From contig NC_045138.2 in the NCBI RefSeq assembly GCF_008831285.2, positions 35,703,115 through 35,767,114 of the forward strand: 64,000 nucleotides of DNA. The letters are read 5' to 3'. Position 1 is the first letter of the stretch. Each line of letters starts with the position of its first letter. A program made the position numbers and the translations under genes. The DNA is from Nymphaea colorata. Lineage: Eukaryota; Streptophyta; Magnoliopsida; Nymphaeales; Nymphaeaceae. Shown here piece after piece: positions 37,901-48,693 of the stretch. The notes under the pieces were generated by a model, which did no database searches, was not told the origin of the DNA, and saw nothing but the letters and a program-made list of their open reading frames with translations.

Positions 37901-40900
37901 ACGTTTTAATGTTTTTAATGTTTTAGTAAGTCTTTTGGATTTTGATGAATGTTTCTATTATTGAAAACTCAAATTTTCGTGATTTTTTTATGTTTTTTAA
38001 TTTTTTGCACTCCAGAAACTTTCCTGATAAAAGCAAATTTTCTGTCTAGTATCTGTGAAACGCCTTGCCAACAGGAACCCAAGAACATACTTATGAATGG
38101 GTATTTGTAATTTCTCAAACATTTGGAATTCACGTTTAAGTACATACAAGTTGGGTGGTTGGTAGATGTCTCAATATTATATGTGTGATAATATTTGAGT
38201 ATCTAGTTTGGGATGCATCCTGGAAAGCAATCCGTTGCTTGTTTCAGAGGGACATGGCATGCTGTATGACATGTTGATCTCAATAGAAACTAGAAAGTGT
38301 GGCTGCTGTGACTCATCTTTTCCTTATACTTTCAGGAAATCAACAGGAGTCAACCTTGGCAAATGAACTGCAGGAGCAGGAAAACATTTTGAGGCAATGT
38401 ATTGCACAGCTTCAAAATACTGAAGCGACAAGGACTGCTCTAGTTGCTCAGTTGAAGGAAGCATTACAGGACCAGGTTAACTTAGACAATTATTTTTGCA
38501 TACCTGAGAAATTTTGAAGTTGCGTTGATTAATTTTATGAGGTCCTGTACAAACTATTCTAATACGTTGTATGTAAAATTGTAAATTTTCCTTTTCTCAG
38601 GAGTCAAAACTGGAGCTTATTAGAACTCAGTTGCAAGTAAGTGAAGTTTCTTATTTTTCTTTTTTCTTTTATGGAAAATTGGAGGTTGTGCAAGAATTGG
38701 TTGGCCAACAGAGATATGCATTCATCCCAAATGTAACATATGTGGAAATAACTTGGAAGTAGCCTCATATTTAATAAATTTGAAGAGAATTTAGTGCATG
38801 TATGCCTGTCTCTAGTTTCTGCTTACTACTTTTATCTTGGTCTATAACCTGAGAGCTGCCAAACCTGGTGCTTGGGTCAGTTTTGTCTGGGCCAGTTTGA
38901 GTATATTCATCATGCTAAGAAGAATCTGTGGGTGTACTTGCAAATGTTGTTTATGGAAGTAATCTCATATCCAAAAATCTCGAGAATTGTGTCCATATAT
39001 GCCTGGCCCTACTTACTACCTTCAGCTTGATCCATGACCCTTTTAAATGTTAAATTTAAGCCTATTATGGGACAGGTTTTGTAATCTGCCGGAGCTGGTC
39101 TGCTTAAGTCAGTTTTGGCTGGGTCAAATTTCAAGTTTGCATATGTTTTACTTTATGCTAAGCAGAAGTTGTGGTTATATTTCTGAATGTTGTTTACCAA
39201 AAAATATGATCTATCTAAAAACATCTTGCATTGTCCCAAATATCATTCTTAAATTTTTATCAGCAAGGTTTTCATGAGTATTTTCTCGAGAAACCTGAAA
39301 AAAATCAAATAATATATAAAATATATAAAATCAATTTGGAATCATCAGTTTTTGCTAATTTTTTTACAATATTTTCATGATATTTTTTGTCTTCGTGATA
39401 TTTTCAAGATGTCATTTTTTTGTTTTCCCTTGTTTTTCCATTTTTTTATTTTTACCATGAAAAAACTTTGATTTGTGATAGTGTGCATCATCACCAATAT
39501 TATCACATTTACATTGAGAATGCAGATGTTTGCAGATCTTTCTTCGCATGCTAATTGTATCTAATCATTCTAGAGATTTGATCGTGACATATCTAATCCT
39601 CTCTAATGAATGCATTTTCTTATAAGAAGACAAGTTTGATAGTGATTATGGGAAAATCATATGTAGGTTTAGATCCTTCCTCTCACTTGATGCGGGCTGC
39701 AGAAAAAAGAACCATGATGTGTGCAAGGCTGGCCCAGACATAGGTTGAACTTTTTCTCATATCTTGTGCGCATGTGGTATAGTAGTACAACAATGAGAGA
39801 TATTAATTCAGATTAGTGACTTTATTTTTGTAATACCCCATAAGTTGAGTCTCGTATTGAAGATTGTAAGGGATCTTCAAGAGCTTATAAAGGAAAGGGG
39901 GGGGGGGGGTCATTAATGAAATGTTTGTCTTGGTTCCTAGCATTTTTAAGGTTTGAGCCAAAACTGCTAGGAGGCAGGTTGGGATCCACCAAACCAGGGG
40001 CCCGAGCCCAGGAGTGGGTCGGGTTGTTACAGTGGTATCAGAGCCGGTTCAATACACGGACATAAGGTCCCACACGCGCTGACGCGTGTGTCTTAAGGGA
40101 GGTAGATTGTAACACCCCATAAGTTTAGTCATGTATTGTAGATTGTGAGGGATCTTCAAGGGCTTATAAAGAGGGGCCATTAATGAGATGATTGTCCTGA
40201 TTCCTAGCCTTTTTCAAGCTGAAGCCGAAACTGCTATGGGGGCGGGTTGGGATCCGCCGAACCAGGGGCCCGAGCCCAATAGTGGGTCGGGTTGTTACAG
40301 TGGTATCAGAGCCGGTTCAACACTCGGACCAGGGGTCCCACACGCGCTGACGCATGTGCCTTAAAAGGGGTGGATTGTAACACCCTGTTGACATATGTTG
40401 TATTTGGGTCACCTATTCAGGTCTGGATTTGGACCCGATCCAGTGTGTTACTGTTATGACCTTACTTAATCTGTGTAAACCCTAATTTCGGTGTGTTAAT
40501 GAAATTCTAAGAGAGAGAGTGTTTGGCTGTTAGTGGGCACCAGTCCTCCTCATGGTTTTTTCCCTCTTGTTGAGGGGTTTTCCACGTTACATCGTGTTCA
40601 TCTCTTTGTCTTTATTTTTACATGGTATCAAAGCCAGGTTGGTTCTGATTTCTCTATTGAGCTCGTGTTGGAAGAAAGTTCGTGTTCTCACTGTGCAGAT
40701 TGGATTGGATATCCCTTCTCACTGTTTGGGTGAGTATTTCCTGTCGCCCGGCCTTGCTTGCTGCCGTGAAGTTCCGGCGTCCTCCTGCTGCTTGCATCGC
40801 TCTCACGACTGACATCGCTCGACGCGTTTATGCCTTGATATCACCTGACGCTCTCACGCCCGATGCTCTTTGTCTAACGTCGCCCGCTCCTTAGTCCTGT

Positions 40901-43900
40901 TGCTTCTTCTCCCGACGGTTTCAGTGCTCTCACGCCTACTGCATCTTCTGGCTGTCGTCCCCAACGTCTGCAGCTTCTCACGTTCTGGTCAGCGTCGTCT
41001 AGCATCGCCGGTCTGAGGTGCCCATTCTGTTCCTGTTTTTCCTGCACCATCCAACGCCGTCTACTTTATCCAGTGCCACCAACGTCGCTGGTTTCTTCCA
41101 GAGCTGCCCGTTCTCTCTGCCCAGTGCCGTCAGTGCTACTGTCTGCTCTGCCCAGTGTCGCCTGCCCTCCTAGCACTGTCTGCTCTGCTTTCTTGTGTTG
41201 CCATCGACTGAACAATCTTGCCGTTAACACCACAGAAGTTTGCTCGCCGCCTCCTTCGTCGTGTCTCTGCCGTTGCCAGGTTTCTCCACCGTGTACCCTG
41301 TTTTCTTTGTGTCTGCCACCTCTTTACAGTTGCTCTCTTGTTTTGTCGTGTGCATTCGTTCTCTTGTTGCTGTGTTGAACCTTGATAATGGCAGAGTCAA
41401 CTTCATCTACTGTCAATATGGGCCAGGCTGATGTTGTGGCCTCTAGAACTGAAAATGTCCCAATTCAAGTCACTACCATTCGCCTCACCAAGGAAAATTA
41501 CCTTCAATGGTCTCCTGCCATCACTATGGGGATCGTTAGTCGGGGCCGAATCGCCTATGTAAATGGGAGGAAGGTTGAACCTGTTGAGACTAGTGCTTCC
41601 TGGGGCACTTGGTTTCTTGAGGACAACCAAGTTAAAACTTGGATTGTCAATTATGTATCCTTCGATATTCAAATCCTCATCCTTCGTAAGAGGACCACGA
41701 GAGATATGTGGGTTATCTTAGAACACATGTATGGCCAGAAGAAGAAAATTGTTCGAGTGTATCAACTGATGAAAGATGTCTATGCACTTCGGCAAGGGGA
41801 TCTCTTTGTGGCAGACTTTTATGCAGCGTTGAAGTTCAAATGGGAGGAACTTGACTACTATTCTGATGGTACTTGGAATTGCCCCCAAGACCAAGTACGT
41901 CTTGTAGCCAAAGAATGGAAAAATAGGGTATTCTTATTCTTAGCGGGATTGAATGATGACTTTGAAGGTATAAGGAGTCAAATCCTTAATTCAGAAGAAT
42001 TGGTTAGTATTGAAGATGTCCACTCCCGTGTTGAAGCTGAAGAGCCAAGGCGTCTAATTATAAATGGGAGAAAGGGGGATCATACCTCACATAACGATCA
42101 TACCTCACATAACGAAAGGTCTGCTTTGGTTAGCTGTGCTCCTATGGGAGTTGCTTGACCTACTCGAAAATGTACGCACTACAAGAAAACAGGTCATACC
42201 ATGGAGTTTTGTTAGGACCTGCATCCTGAAAAGAAGAATAGTAGGGGGAGGTCTTCTAGTGGGAAGAAACTTGCTTCTGATGTTGCCAACTCTAGTGGAG
42301 AGAAAGCTTATATCTCTGCTGAACAGATTTGTGAGCTTCGTGCTTATCTGAGTTGGATTGATGTTGGTCAGGTCGAAGCGGTAGATGATGTGAAAGTTAA
42401 CCATGCTCTTGTGATTTCTGGAGAAAAAGGTAATTCTTGTATGGGAGAATGGATTGTTGACAGTGGTGCCATCCACCACATGACTGACAATCCTAAGCTC
42501 TTCCATGAGTATAAGTTCTCATCAAGAAAGGAACGTATTTCTCTTGCCGATGGTTCCTTTATCTATGTAGCGGGAAAAGGGAGTCTTTCTTTGTTAAACA
42601 AATTTTTAGTGCATGGTGCCTTACATGTTCCTCATCTTCCTTTGAATCTTTTGTCTGTCAGCAAGATTACAAAGGAGTTGAATTGTGAACTCATATTTTC
42701 TGCAAATCGTTGTGTTTTGCAGGACTTGGTGACAGGGAAGAGGATTGGGATTGGTTTGGTGTCTGAAGGCTTATATCGACTTCCCATCCGTGTGGCCACA
42801 ATTCTTATGACAGCAGTTAGCAGGATAAAGAAGAAGAGAAAAGATTGTCTTCAGTTACTTTTGTATTGGCATGAACGCATTGGGCATCTCCCTTTTGGGA
42901 TTTTGAAACAGTTATTTCCTGATTTATGTTCTAGTTTGGACATATCTATGTTATCTTGTGATGTTTGTCAGTTTGCTAAACATGTTAGGGCTTCATACCT
43001 TGTTTCTAACAGTCGTGCTAATGAAGTTTTTTTCTTGATTCATTGTGATGTGTGGGGGCCTTCAGGAATTAATATTCGTTGTGGTTTTTAGTATTTTATA
43101 ACCTTTATGGATGATTACTCAAGGAGTACCTTTGTTTACCTGTTAAAAGACTGTAGTGAAGTGCCTCATGTCATAGAGACCTTCATTCTTCTTGTGGAGA
43201 CCTAATATGGTAGTTCTGTTAAGACCTTTCGGTCTGATAAGGCTCGTGAGTATGTATGTCAAGCTGTTGAAGATTTCTTTCGAAAAAGGGGGATTGTTTA
43301 TGAAACATCCTGTAGTTATACCCCTCCACAAAATGGGGTAACTGAGAGGAAAAATCGTCAGTTACTCAATGTCACCAGGGCCCTCTTGTTTCAAAGGAAT
43401 CTTCCAAAACAATATTGGGGTGATGCGGTTCTCACTAGTGCATATCTGATTAATCGTATGCCTAGTCGTGTATTAAATGGGCAGACTCCCCACTCTATAC
43501 TTCCAGGGAGTCGTCAACCCTTTTTCCTTCCACCTCGTGTCTTTGGATGTGTTTGCTTTATTCATGATCACAGTCCTCATGTTAAAAAACTTGATCCGAG
43601 GTCAATTAAGGGTGTTTTTGTTGGATATTCTCCTACTCAAAAGGGGTATAAGTGTTTTGATCCTACCACTGGTCGAGTTTATGTTACCAAGGATGTCACT
43701 TTCTTGGAACATGTCTCTTACTTTTGTGAGAATCCTCTTCAGTTGGAGAGGTCTATGTCAAGGGAAGAGTATTCTTTGGGTCAAGAAATTCAATTTACAT
43801 ATTTCTTGGAGTACAGGCGAGAAGAGAGTCCACCAATTGTTGAGGTGCTTGAACATGAGAGTTCGTACTCTAGGCGAAGAGTTCGTACAGTAAGGTGACT

Positions 43901-46900
43901 GATGGTGACAATTCTACTCCTAATCCCAATTCTACTTCTTCCCTGAATGACCCAAGTCGTGCTCAGAAGAAATCTGTTGAGGAAAACATTCAGACAGAAA
44001 CTGTTCAGACAGAAACTGAAAAAAAGGAGCTTCCCATTGCCTTGAGAAAGGGTGTCAGGTCATATACTCAACACCCTATTGGTAACTTTGTGTCATATTC
44101 TAGATTGAGCACCGATTACAAATGTTTTGTATCATCTCTTTCTTTGGCTATGATTCCCAGGACTGTTGTAGAGGCTCAAGGTGATCCCCAAGTCGACTCA
44201 TGCTATGCAAGAAGAGATGGAAACCTTGAGCAGAAACCAGACATGAAAGTGGTAGAGATCCCTGAAGCGGCTCATCTGGTTGGATCTAAGTGGGTCTACA
44301 CCATTAAGTACAAACCAAATGAGAATATTGAGAGGTACAAAGCTCGCCTGGTTGCCAAGGGGTTTAGTTAGAAATATGGGATTGACTACTTGGAGACGTT
44401 TGCTCTTGTTGCGAAGATGAAGACTGTTAGAGTTATTATTTCTCTAGCAGTGTTGAAGGAGTGGAAGATGTGCCAACTTGACATTAAGAATGCTTTTCTC
44501 AACGGAGATCTTGAACAAGAAGTGTATATGTGTATGCCCCCAGGATATGAGAAACCAAGAAAATGTTGAAATCGGGAAGTGTATATGTATATGGGCTCAA
44601 GCAGTCTCCCCGAGCATGGTTTGAACGTCTTAGACTTGTAATGAAAAAACATGGCTACAACCATACTCTGTTTGTAAAGAGGAAGGAGGGTAAGGTTTCT
44701 CTTTTGTTAGTCTATGTTGATGATATGATTGTTACAGGTAATGATGAAGATGAGATAACAAGATTAAAGGGTTTATTGGCTGCTGAATTTGATCTCAAGG
44801 ACGTTGGCAAACTAAGATATTTTCTTGGTATTGAAATTTCTAGATTAGGTACGATCCTTGTTCTAAATCAAAGGAAGTATACCCTGGCTTTACTGAAGGA
44901 GACAGAAAAACTAGGGTGTAGACCGGCTTCTACTTCTCTAGATGTTGGACACAAACTCAGTATTAAGGATGGATAAACCTCTTTGTGAAGAAGCTAACGG
45001 GAGGCATCAACGTCTGGTTGGAAGATTGATCTACCTCACTCTGACTAGACCTGATATCACCTTTGTCGTAAATGTGACGAGTCAGTTCATGCACGCGCCT
45101 ACAGATACTCACTTGAAGGTTGTCGACAGAATCTTGTGTTACTTGAAGAGGAATCCTGGCAAGGGGCTTCTATATGTGAAACAAGGGTCGATTGAGATTG
45201 AAGGGTATTCAGATGCAGACTGGGTAGACTGTATTGATATTAGAAGATCTACTTCAGGGTACTGCGTCTACTTGGGGGGAAATCTTATTGTTTGGAGGAG
45301 CAAGAGACAAGATGTTTGTTCCCGCTCAAGTGCAGAGGCTGAATATAAGGTTGGAGTGTCAGAATTACTATGGCTGAAAGTATTACTGATTGATATTGGG
45401 ATAGAGACTGAAGGACCTATAAAGTTGTACTGTGATAACAAGTCTGCAATCAATCCGGCCAACAACCCTGTGTTACATGGCCAAATAAAGCATGTCGAGA
45501 TTGACTGTCACTTCATCCGGGAGAGAATTGATGCCAGAGAGTTGATTCTACCATATATGAAATCTGAAGACTAAACTACTGATGTTCTGATTAAAGCCTT
45601 ACCTATGACTCAGTTTGAGAGAAATGTATCAAGTTGAACATGTTTGATATGTATGCCCAACTTGAGGGGGATTGTTGACATATGTTGTATTTGGGTCACC
45701 TATTCGGGTCTAGATCTAGACCCGTTCCAGTGTGTTACTGTTATGGCCCTACTTAACCTGTGTAAAGCGTAATTTTGGTGTGTTAATGGAATTCTAAGAA
45801 AGAGAGTGTCTAGCTGCTAGTGGGCACCAGTCCTCCTCACCTGTGGTTTTTTCCCTCTCGTTGAGGGGTTTTCCACGTTACATCGTGTTCATCTATTTGT
45901 CTTTATTTCTACACACCCCATAAGTTTAGTCCCTTATTGAAGATTGTAAGGGATCTTCAAGGACTTATAAAGGCGGGGGTCATTGATGAGATGATTGTCC
46001 TGGTTCCTAGCCTTTTTGAGGCCGGAGCCGAAACTGCTAGGGGGCGGGTTGGGATCCGCCAAACCAGGGCCCGAGCCCACGAGTGGGTTGTGTTGTTACA
46101 ATTTTTTCGTTTTTTGAGAAACAAAAGCCAGCATGGAGATTTGAAGTTGGATTAAAGTTATTGAGAATGGAAGTTTGTCAAACTCGTACCAGATCTTCAA
46201 AAGAGGATCAAGAGAGGATATTATGTGTCCTTGTTTCTTTTTCTTGCATCTGAACCTCTTTCAGTTAGAGGCCCTATCTGACACCAATATGCTTGTTATA
46301 GTTATATGAAGCATCATCTTTTTGTACCAGTCAACGTTAGTTTGATGGTCTCAATATATGATAGTTTAGCAAAGGAATTGTTCTGGTCAATAGGTTATTT
46401 CATGTAGTATAGAATCTATAGATCAGTATATACTGAATATCATAGTCACAAATATTGTTTTCACATTTTAAATGGTGAAGTTTTCCTCGGCAAACTTTAA
46501 AAAAAGGGAAAAATACAAAATAATTTAAAAATTAAAAAATCTTACACATTAGGAAAAAATAAAATAGATGAGAAACTAACAAGACAACATCAAAAAATAA
46601 GTAGATAAGGAAAAAATAAAAATTAGAAAATGGAAACAAGCAATTGGCATTAGAAAACATGACAAAATGCCTAAAATGAAAAAAGGAAAGAATGTGACAA
46701 AAAAGCGATTTTTTCGATTTGGTGCTTTTTCCAAAAAGAAAAGATGGCATTTTTTTGCCTTTTTTAGACTGATTTATTTTTTGCGTTTTTTTTTAAATGT
46801 GTTTTTTGTGACTATGCTGAATATTAAAGAACATGAGGTGAGATGAAAGCTGAGTAACATTTGTCACACCTGAGTTGGTAATGGACAAATGACAATTTGC

Positions 46901-48693
46901 TTTCTTTCTTGTTGAATCATTGTTAGAATTATATCCTATGTCGCATGGGTGCTTCTAAATGAATGCCGCACCCTTGTCGCACGTGCTGGTGCTTGTCCAA
47001 CACAGCACATTCGGTTCGGTCAAGCCGAACCGGGTCGAAATTGACCATTTTAAATGTGCTTATAGCTAAATTATCTTTAATACAAAAAATTATATGTAAA
47101 TATAAATAAATAAGGCTACTAAACAGTTAAATAACTATGTAATAAATGATGTATATACATACACACATATATATACAACCTCGCCGCACCCGCACCTAAT
47201 TCTTTTGAAAGATTGGCCTGTCCGCACCCCCACCCGCACCCTGCACTCAGGTGACATATATTACAGCTTATTGATTGTTGATTATTGGTTTGTTTTTGGG
47301 CTATATATATATTTTACATCCTTCACCAGCATCCACACCCATACCTCGCACTGTGTGATATAGGAGGAATCATCAACAAAAATTAAATTTTCACCCCGTT
47401 TATGATTCTTTCCTTTTTATGAGTACTTGATGGAACTATGTGGAGATTATATGGTGATCCTGAAAGAAGGTAATCATTTGGATTCTGTTTCCTAGATGAT
47501 AGCTGCTGATGTTTTGTCTGGATGGCTATGTGAGAGTCTTTGGCTTGTAGTATGCCTGTTCTAATTTCCTCTTCCTGGAACTGAAGTTGCTGTGTGTTTA
47601 CTTTGGTCGTTTGCTGCTATAATAGAATCCTAATATGTATATTAGGTGGGATTAGAATGTTAAACCTTTATCTTAATACGTTCTTTACTCGTGAAAACTT
47701 CCTAGGTAGGGGACATAAGCATGGCAATTTTCTCCATTTCCTCAGGTTGAGGTCTTCAGCTGCAGTCTGTCAAAATGTTCACATCTTTATGTGCTTGACT
47801 TGAAACCCAACGAGTATTGCCATCACTGACATGTGCTTTCTGTCGTTATTTGGCAGGTCGCACAAGCCCAAGCTGAACAAGCAAAAGCTATGCAGCAACA
47901 GTTGCTTGCTGGACCCGCTTGTGGTCCGCCTGAATTACCTTCTACTGTTGAACCTAAACAAGCTCAAGCACAGATTGCAACAACCACAGCCATCTCCAGT
48001 GCTACCCATCCACATCAGCCAGTGCCATCTCAACCACTCACTTCTTCAGTGGACATGAAAATGACTTCTGAAGAACAAAAGAAAACTGCTGCTGCTGTTG
48101 CGGCAGAAGTTGCTGCCAAGTTAGCAGCGTCAACATCCTCAGCTCAGATGCTCACATCTGTTTTCTCCTCTCTTGCTGCTGAAGAAGCCGCATCCATGAA
48201 CTTTGGTTTGAAAACCAGCAGCTTTGGTCCAAGCAGCTTCCCAGCTGATAAAAGACCAAAATTGGAGAAGCCCATGATGGTTACCGACACAACTAGTTCT
48301 TATGTTTCTCACTACCAGCAGCAACAGGGTGGTTCTCTTGCACAAGTCCCAGGCCAGGTGTCAACAAGTAGTTTGCAGCCTTCGCCTTTTCCACCACTTC
48401 CACCGTTGCCACCACCTGCTATACAGCAACAGTATGTGCAAGCAAGTGGTATGATGGTGGGGATGCCGTATATGTATAGTGGCAACAGTTTACCCCCCCA
48501 ACCGCCATTGCCTCCACAAATGGCGGTGGCAAAATCTGGTTCCACACAGATGCAACAACCAGCCCCACAGCAGCAGCAGCAGCAACAACAACAACAACAA
48601 CAACATGGTGTTATTCCTGGTTATTACCAGGCACCAAATGCTAGTTTCTATACGCAAGGTGGTACACAACCAACTCAAGCCGTGCCTCGGTAG
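32037..48693 (+). CDS. CID domain protein, RPRD1-like regulator of RNA polymerase II CTD (seven exons)
   Basis: Members bind the phosphorylated C-terminal domain of RNA polymerase II and act in termination and mRNA 3'-end processing; plant versions are often annotated as ENTH/VHS or 'regulation of nuclear pre-mRNA' proteins. Coding exons are 32037-32112, 33221-33468, 35119-35274, 35434-35590, 38336-38475, 38601-38636 and 47857-48693. Phases agree and the sum is 1650 nt (549 residues). The CID domain spans about residues 1-130: [51 protein letters not shown] and [22 protein letters not shown] starts exon 3. A helical coiled-coil region (about 215-271) contains [15 protein letters not shown]. 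The C-terminal part is Ala-, Pro- and Gln-rich with a run of 12 Gln. A leader intron to the acceptor at 32004 is likely. Intron 6 (38637-47856) is swollen by retroelements. Confidence 0.9.
34430..34930 (-). other. Possible LTR/retroelement relic in intron 2 of the CID gene
   Basis: On the minus strand a word close to a tRNA-Met primer-binding site (TTGGTACAAAGCAGAAG) lies near 34914-34930, and a TATAGGGGATTTCTCCCCTC block lies near 34600-34622. The composition resembles an LTR plus leader, but no paired terminus or target duplication is seen. The TC/TA/CA microsatellite at 34933 abuts it. Confidence 0.25.
34650..34712. repeat. Near-perfect inverted repeat (hairpin), 27-28-bp arms
   Basis: The left arm 34650-34677 and right arm 34686-34712 are reverse complements apart from one bulged T and one mismatch, around an 8-base loop (CCAGATAC). 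The arm core is GGACAGTTCCAAC. It lies in intron 2 of the CID gene, inside the possible retroelement relic. Confidence 0.9.
34932..34996. repeat. Compound microsatellite (TC)n(TA)n(CA)n
   Basis: Three consecutive dinucleotide tracts lie in intron 2 of the CID gene and end at ACACATGG. Confidence 0.97.
36344..36677. mobile_element. MITE-like element with GGGT-rich terminal inverted repeats (intron 4)
   Basis: The left end CTATGTCACATGGGTGCGGG and the right end, read in reverse complement as CCATGTCAGTACGTGGGT, are imperfect inverted repeats. Both continue into GGGTATGCGGTA-type words about 45 bp in. The centre is AT-rich. The total of about 334 bp with no coding capacity fits a non-autonomous DNA transposon. 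It shares its left end with the element at 46935. Confidence 0.5.
38730..39190. repeat. Diverged tandem duplication in CID intron 6
   Basis: Two blocks of about 215-240 bp (38730-38945 and 38950-39190) share an ordered series of words: GGAAGTA-TCTCATAT, GTATGCCTG or ATATGCCTG, CTTACTACTT or CTTACTACCT, CAGTTTTG-CTGGG, ATGCTAAG-AGAA and AATGTTGTTTA. Similarity is modest. Confidence 0.5.
39829..40031 (+). repeat. TRIM LTR1 (203 bp)
   Basis: It runs TGTAATACCCC to GTTGTTACA. It contains a 13-G run at 39897-39909, which accounts for much of its extra length over LTR2. Confidence 0.92.
40032..40107 (+). promoter_or_regulatory. TRIM internal domain 1 (PBS and PPT)
   Basis: These 76 bp begin with the primer-binding site TGGTATCAGAGCCGGTTC (from 40033), complementary to the 3' end of initiator tRNA-Met. 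They end with the purine-rich AAGGGAGGTAGAT before LTR2. Confidence 0.88.
40108..40299 (+). repeat. TRIM LTR2 (192 bp)
   Basis: It runs TGTAACACCCC to GTTGTTACA and is shared by both units of the array. It is the same length as the reconstructed LTR3 footprint. Confidence 0.92.
40300..40375 (+). promoter_or_regulatory. TRIM internal domain 2 (PBS and PPT)
   Basis: Also 76 bp. The same primer-binding site starts at 40301 and the purine tract AAAAGGGGTGGAT precedes LTR3. Its middle differs from internal domain 1 at several sites. Confidence 0.88.
40386..40622 (+). repeat. Copia 5' LTR
   Basis: 237 bp, TG...CA ends, about 8% different from the 3' LTR by hand count. Confidence 0.95.
40623..40640 (+). 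promoter_or_regulatory. Copia primer-binding site (tRNA-Met type)
   Basis: TGGTATCAAAGCCAGGTT directly abuts the 5' LTR. It is one base away from the usual TGGTATCAGAGC. Confidence 0.88.
41388..45605 (+). pseudogene. Copia gag-pol polyprotein, broken by stops and frameshifts
   Basis: The Gag region is open from ATG 41388 to a TGA at 42156. A zinc-knuckle remnant follows, in which the second Cys position is Tyr and a TAG (42213) comes just after its last Cys. The protease motif VDSGA lies near 42450. The GAG-pre-integrase and integrase region has stops at 43089 and 43203; DYSRSTF and [11 protein letters not shown] mark the catalytic core. A frameshift near 43890 leads into reverse transcriptase ([31 protein letters not shown]), with a stop at 44369 and further frame changes near 44560 and 44960. 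RNase H ([20 protein letters not shown]) ends near 45574. With at least five in-frame stops and three frame changes it cannot encode a working polyprotein. Confidence 0.93.
45673..45913 (+). repeat. Copia 3' LTR
   Basis: 241 bp. It has a 4-bp insertion relative to the 5' LTR near 45840. Confidence 0.95.
45914..46100 (+). repeat. TRIM LTR3, 3' portion (5' portion at 40376-40385)
   Basis: LTR3 starts at 40376 (TGTAACACCC), is interrupted by the Copia element, and resumes at 45914 with the duplicated CACCC. It ends GTTGTTACA at 46100, followed by the array target duplication ATTTT. Confidence 0.92.
46101..46934. other. AT-rich intron 6 sequence, no feature seen
   Basis: Low-complexity A- and T-rich DNA (for example 46500-46800) with no open frame of interest. 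Confidence 0.5.
46935..47364. mobile_element. Second MITE-like element of the family at 36344 (intron 6)
   Basis: The left end CCTATGTCGCATGGGTGC is nearly the same as the left end at 36344. The right end in reverse complement reads CCTATATCACACAG, giving short imperfect terminal inverted repeats. Internally it has several CCGCACCC-type words on both strands. It is about 430 bp and non-coding. Confidence 0.45.
48568..48604 (+). repeat. CAG/CAA repeat encoding poly-Gln in the CID protein
   Basis: A run of CAG then CAA codons encodes 12 consecutive Gln near residues 509-520. It follows a Pro-rich segment and precedes HGVIPGYY. Mixed codons suggest a tract less prone to slippage than pure CAG. 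Confidence 0.93.

Larger units (their letters stand above)
40386..45913 (+). mobile_element. Ty1/copia LTR retrotransposon, decayed, nested in TRIM LTR3
   Basis: The element is 5528 bp. LTRs of 237 and 241 bp both run TGTTGACA to TACA. The 5-bp target duplication is CACCC (40381-40385 and 45914-45918). The primer-binding site TGGTATCAAAGCCAGGTT follows the 5' LTR directly at 40623, and a polypurine stretch GAGGGGGAT precedes the 3' LTR. The order gag, protease, integrase, reverse transcriptase, RNase H is that of Copia. LTRs differ at about 19 sites plus a 4-bp indel (hand count, about 8%), so the insertion is not recent. It lies in the sense orientation in intron 6 of the CID gene. Confidence 0.95.
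39829..46100 (+). mobile_element. TRIM retroelement array: LTR-internal-LTR-internal-LTR, interrupted by Copia
   Basis: This is a terminal-repeat retrotransposon in miniature. Three LTRs of about 190-203 bp begin TGTAAYACCCCATAAG and end GTTGTTACA. They are separated by two internal domains of only 76 bp, which have no coding capacity. The target-site duplication is ATTTT on both sides (39824-39828 and 46101-46105). LTR3 is split at CACCC by the Copia element. Each internal domain starts with a tRNA-Met primer-binding site and ends in a purine tract. No 5S rRNA-like promoter boxes were seen, so it does not look like Cassandra. It lies in the sense orientation within intron 6 of the CID gene. 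Confidence 0.9.

Noticed and set aside
39829-40299. Cassandra-type TRIM with 5S rRNA promoter in the LTR
   Set aside because: No 5S A-box or C-box-like sequence could be found in the LTRs.
40533-41378. Open frames between the Copia primer-binding site and gag
   Set aside because: This is leader sequence of the retrotransposon, CT- and Cys/Ser-biased by composition. No Gag motif before 41388.
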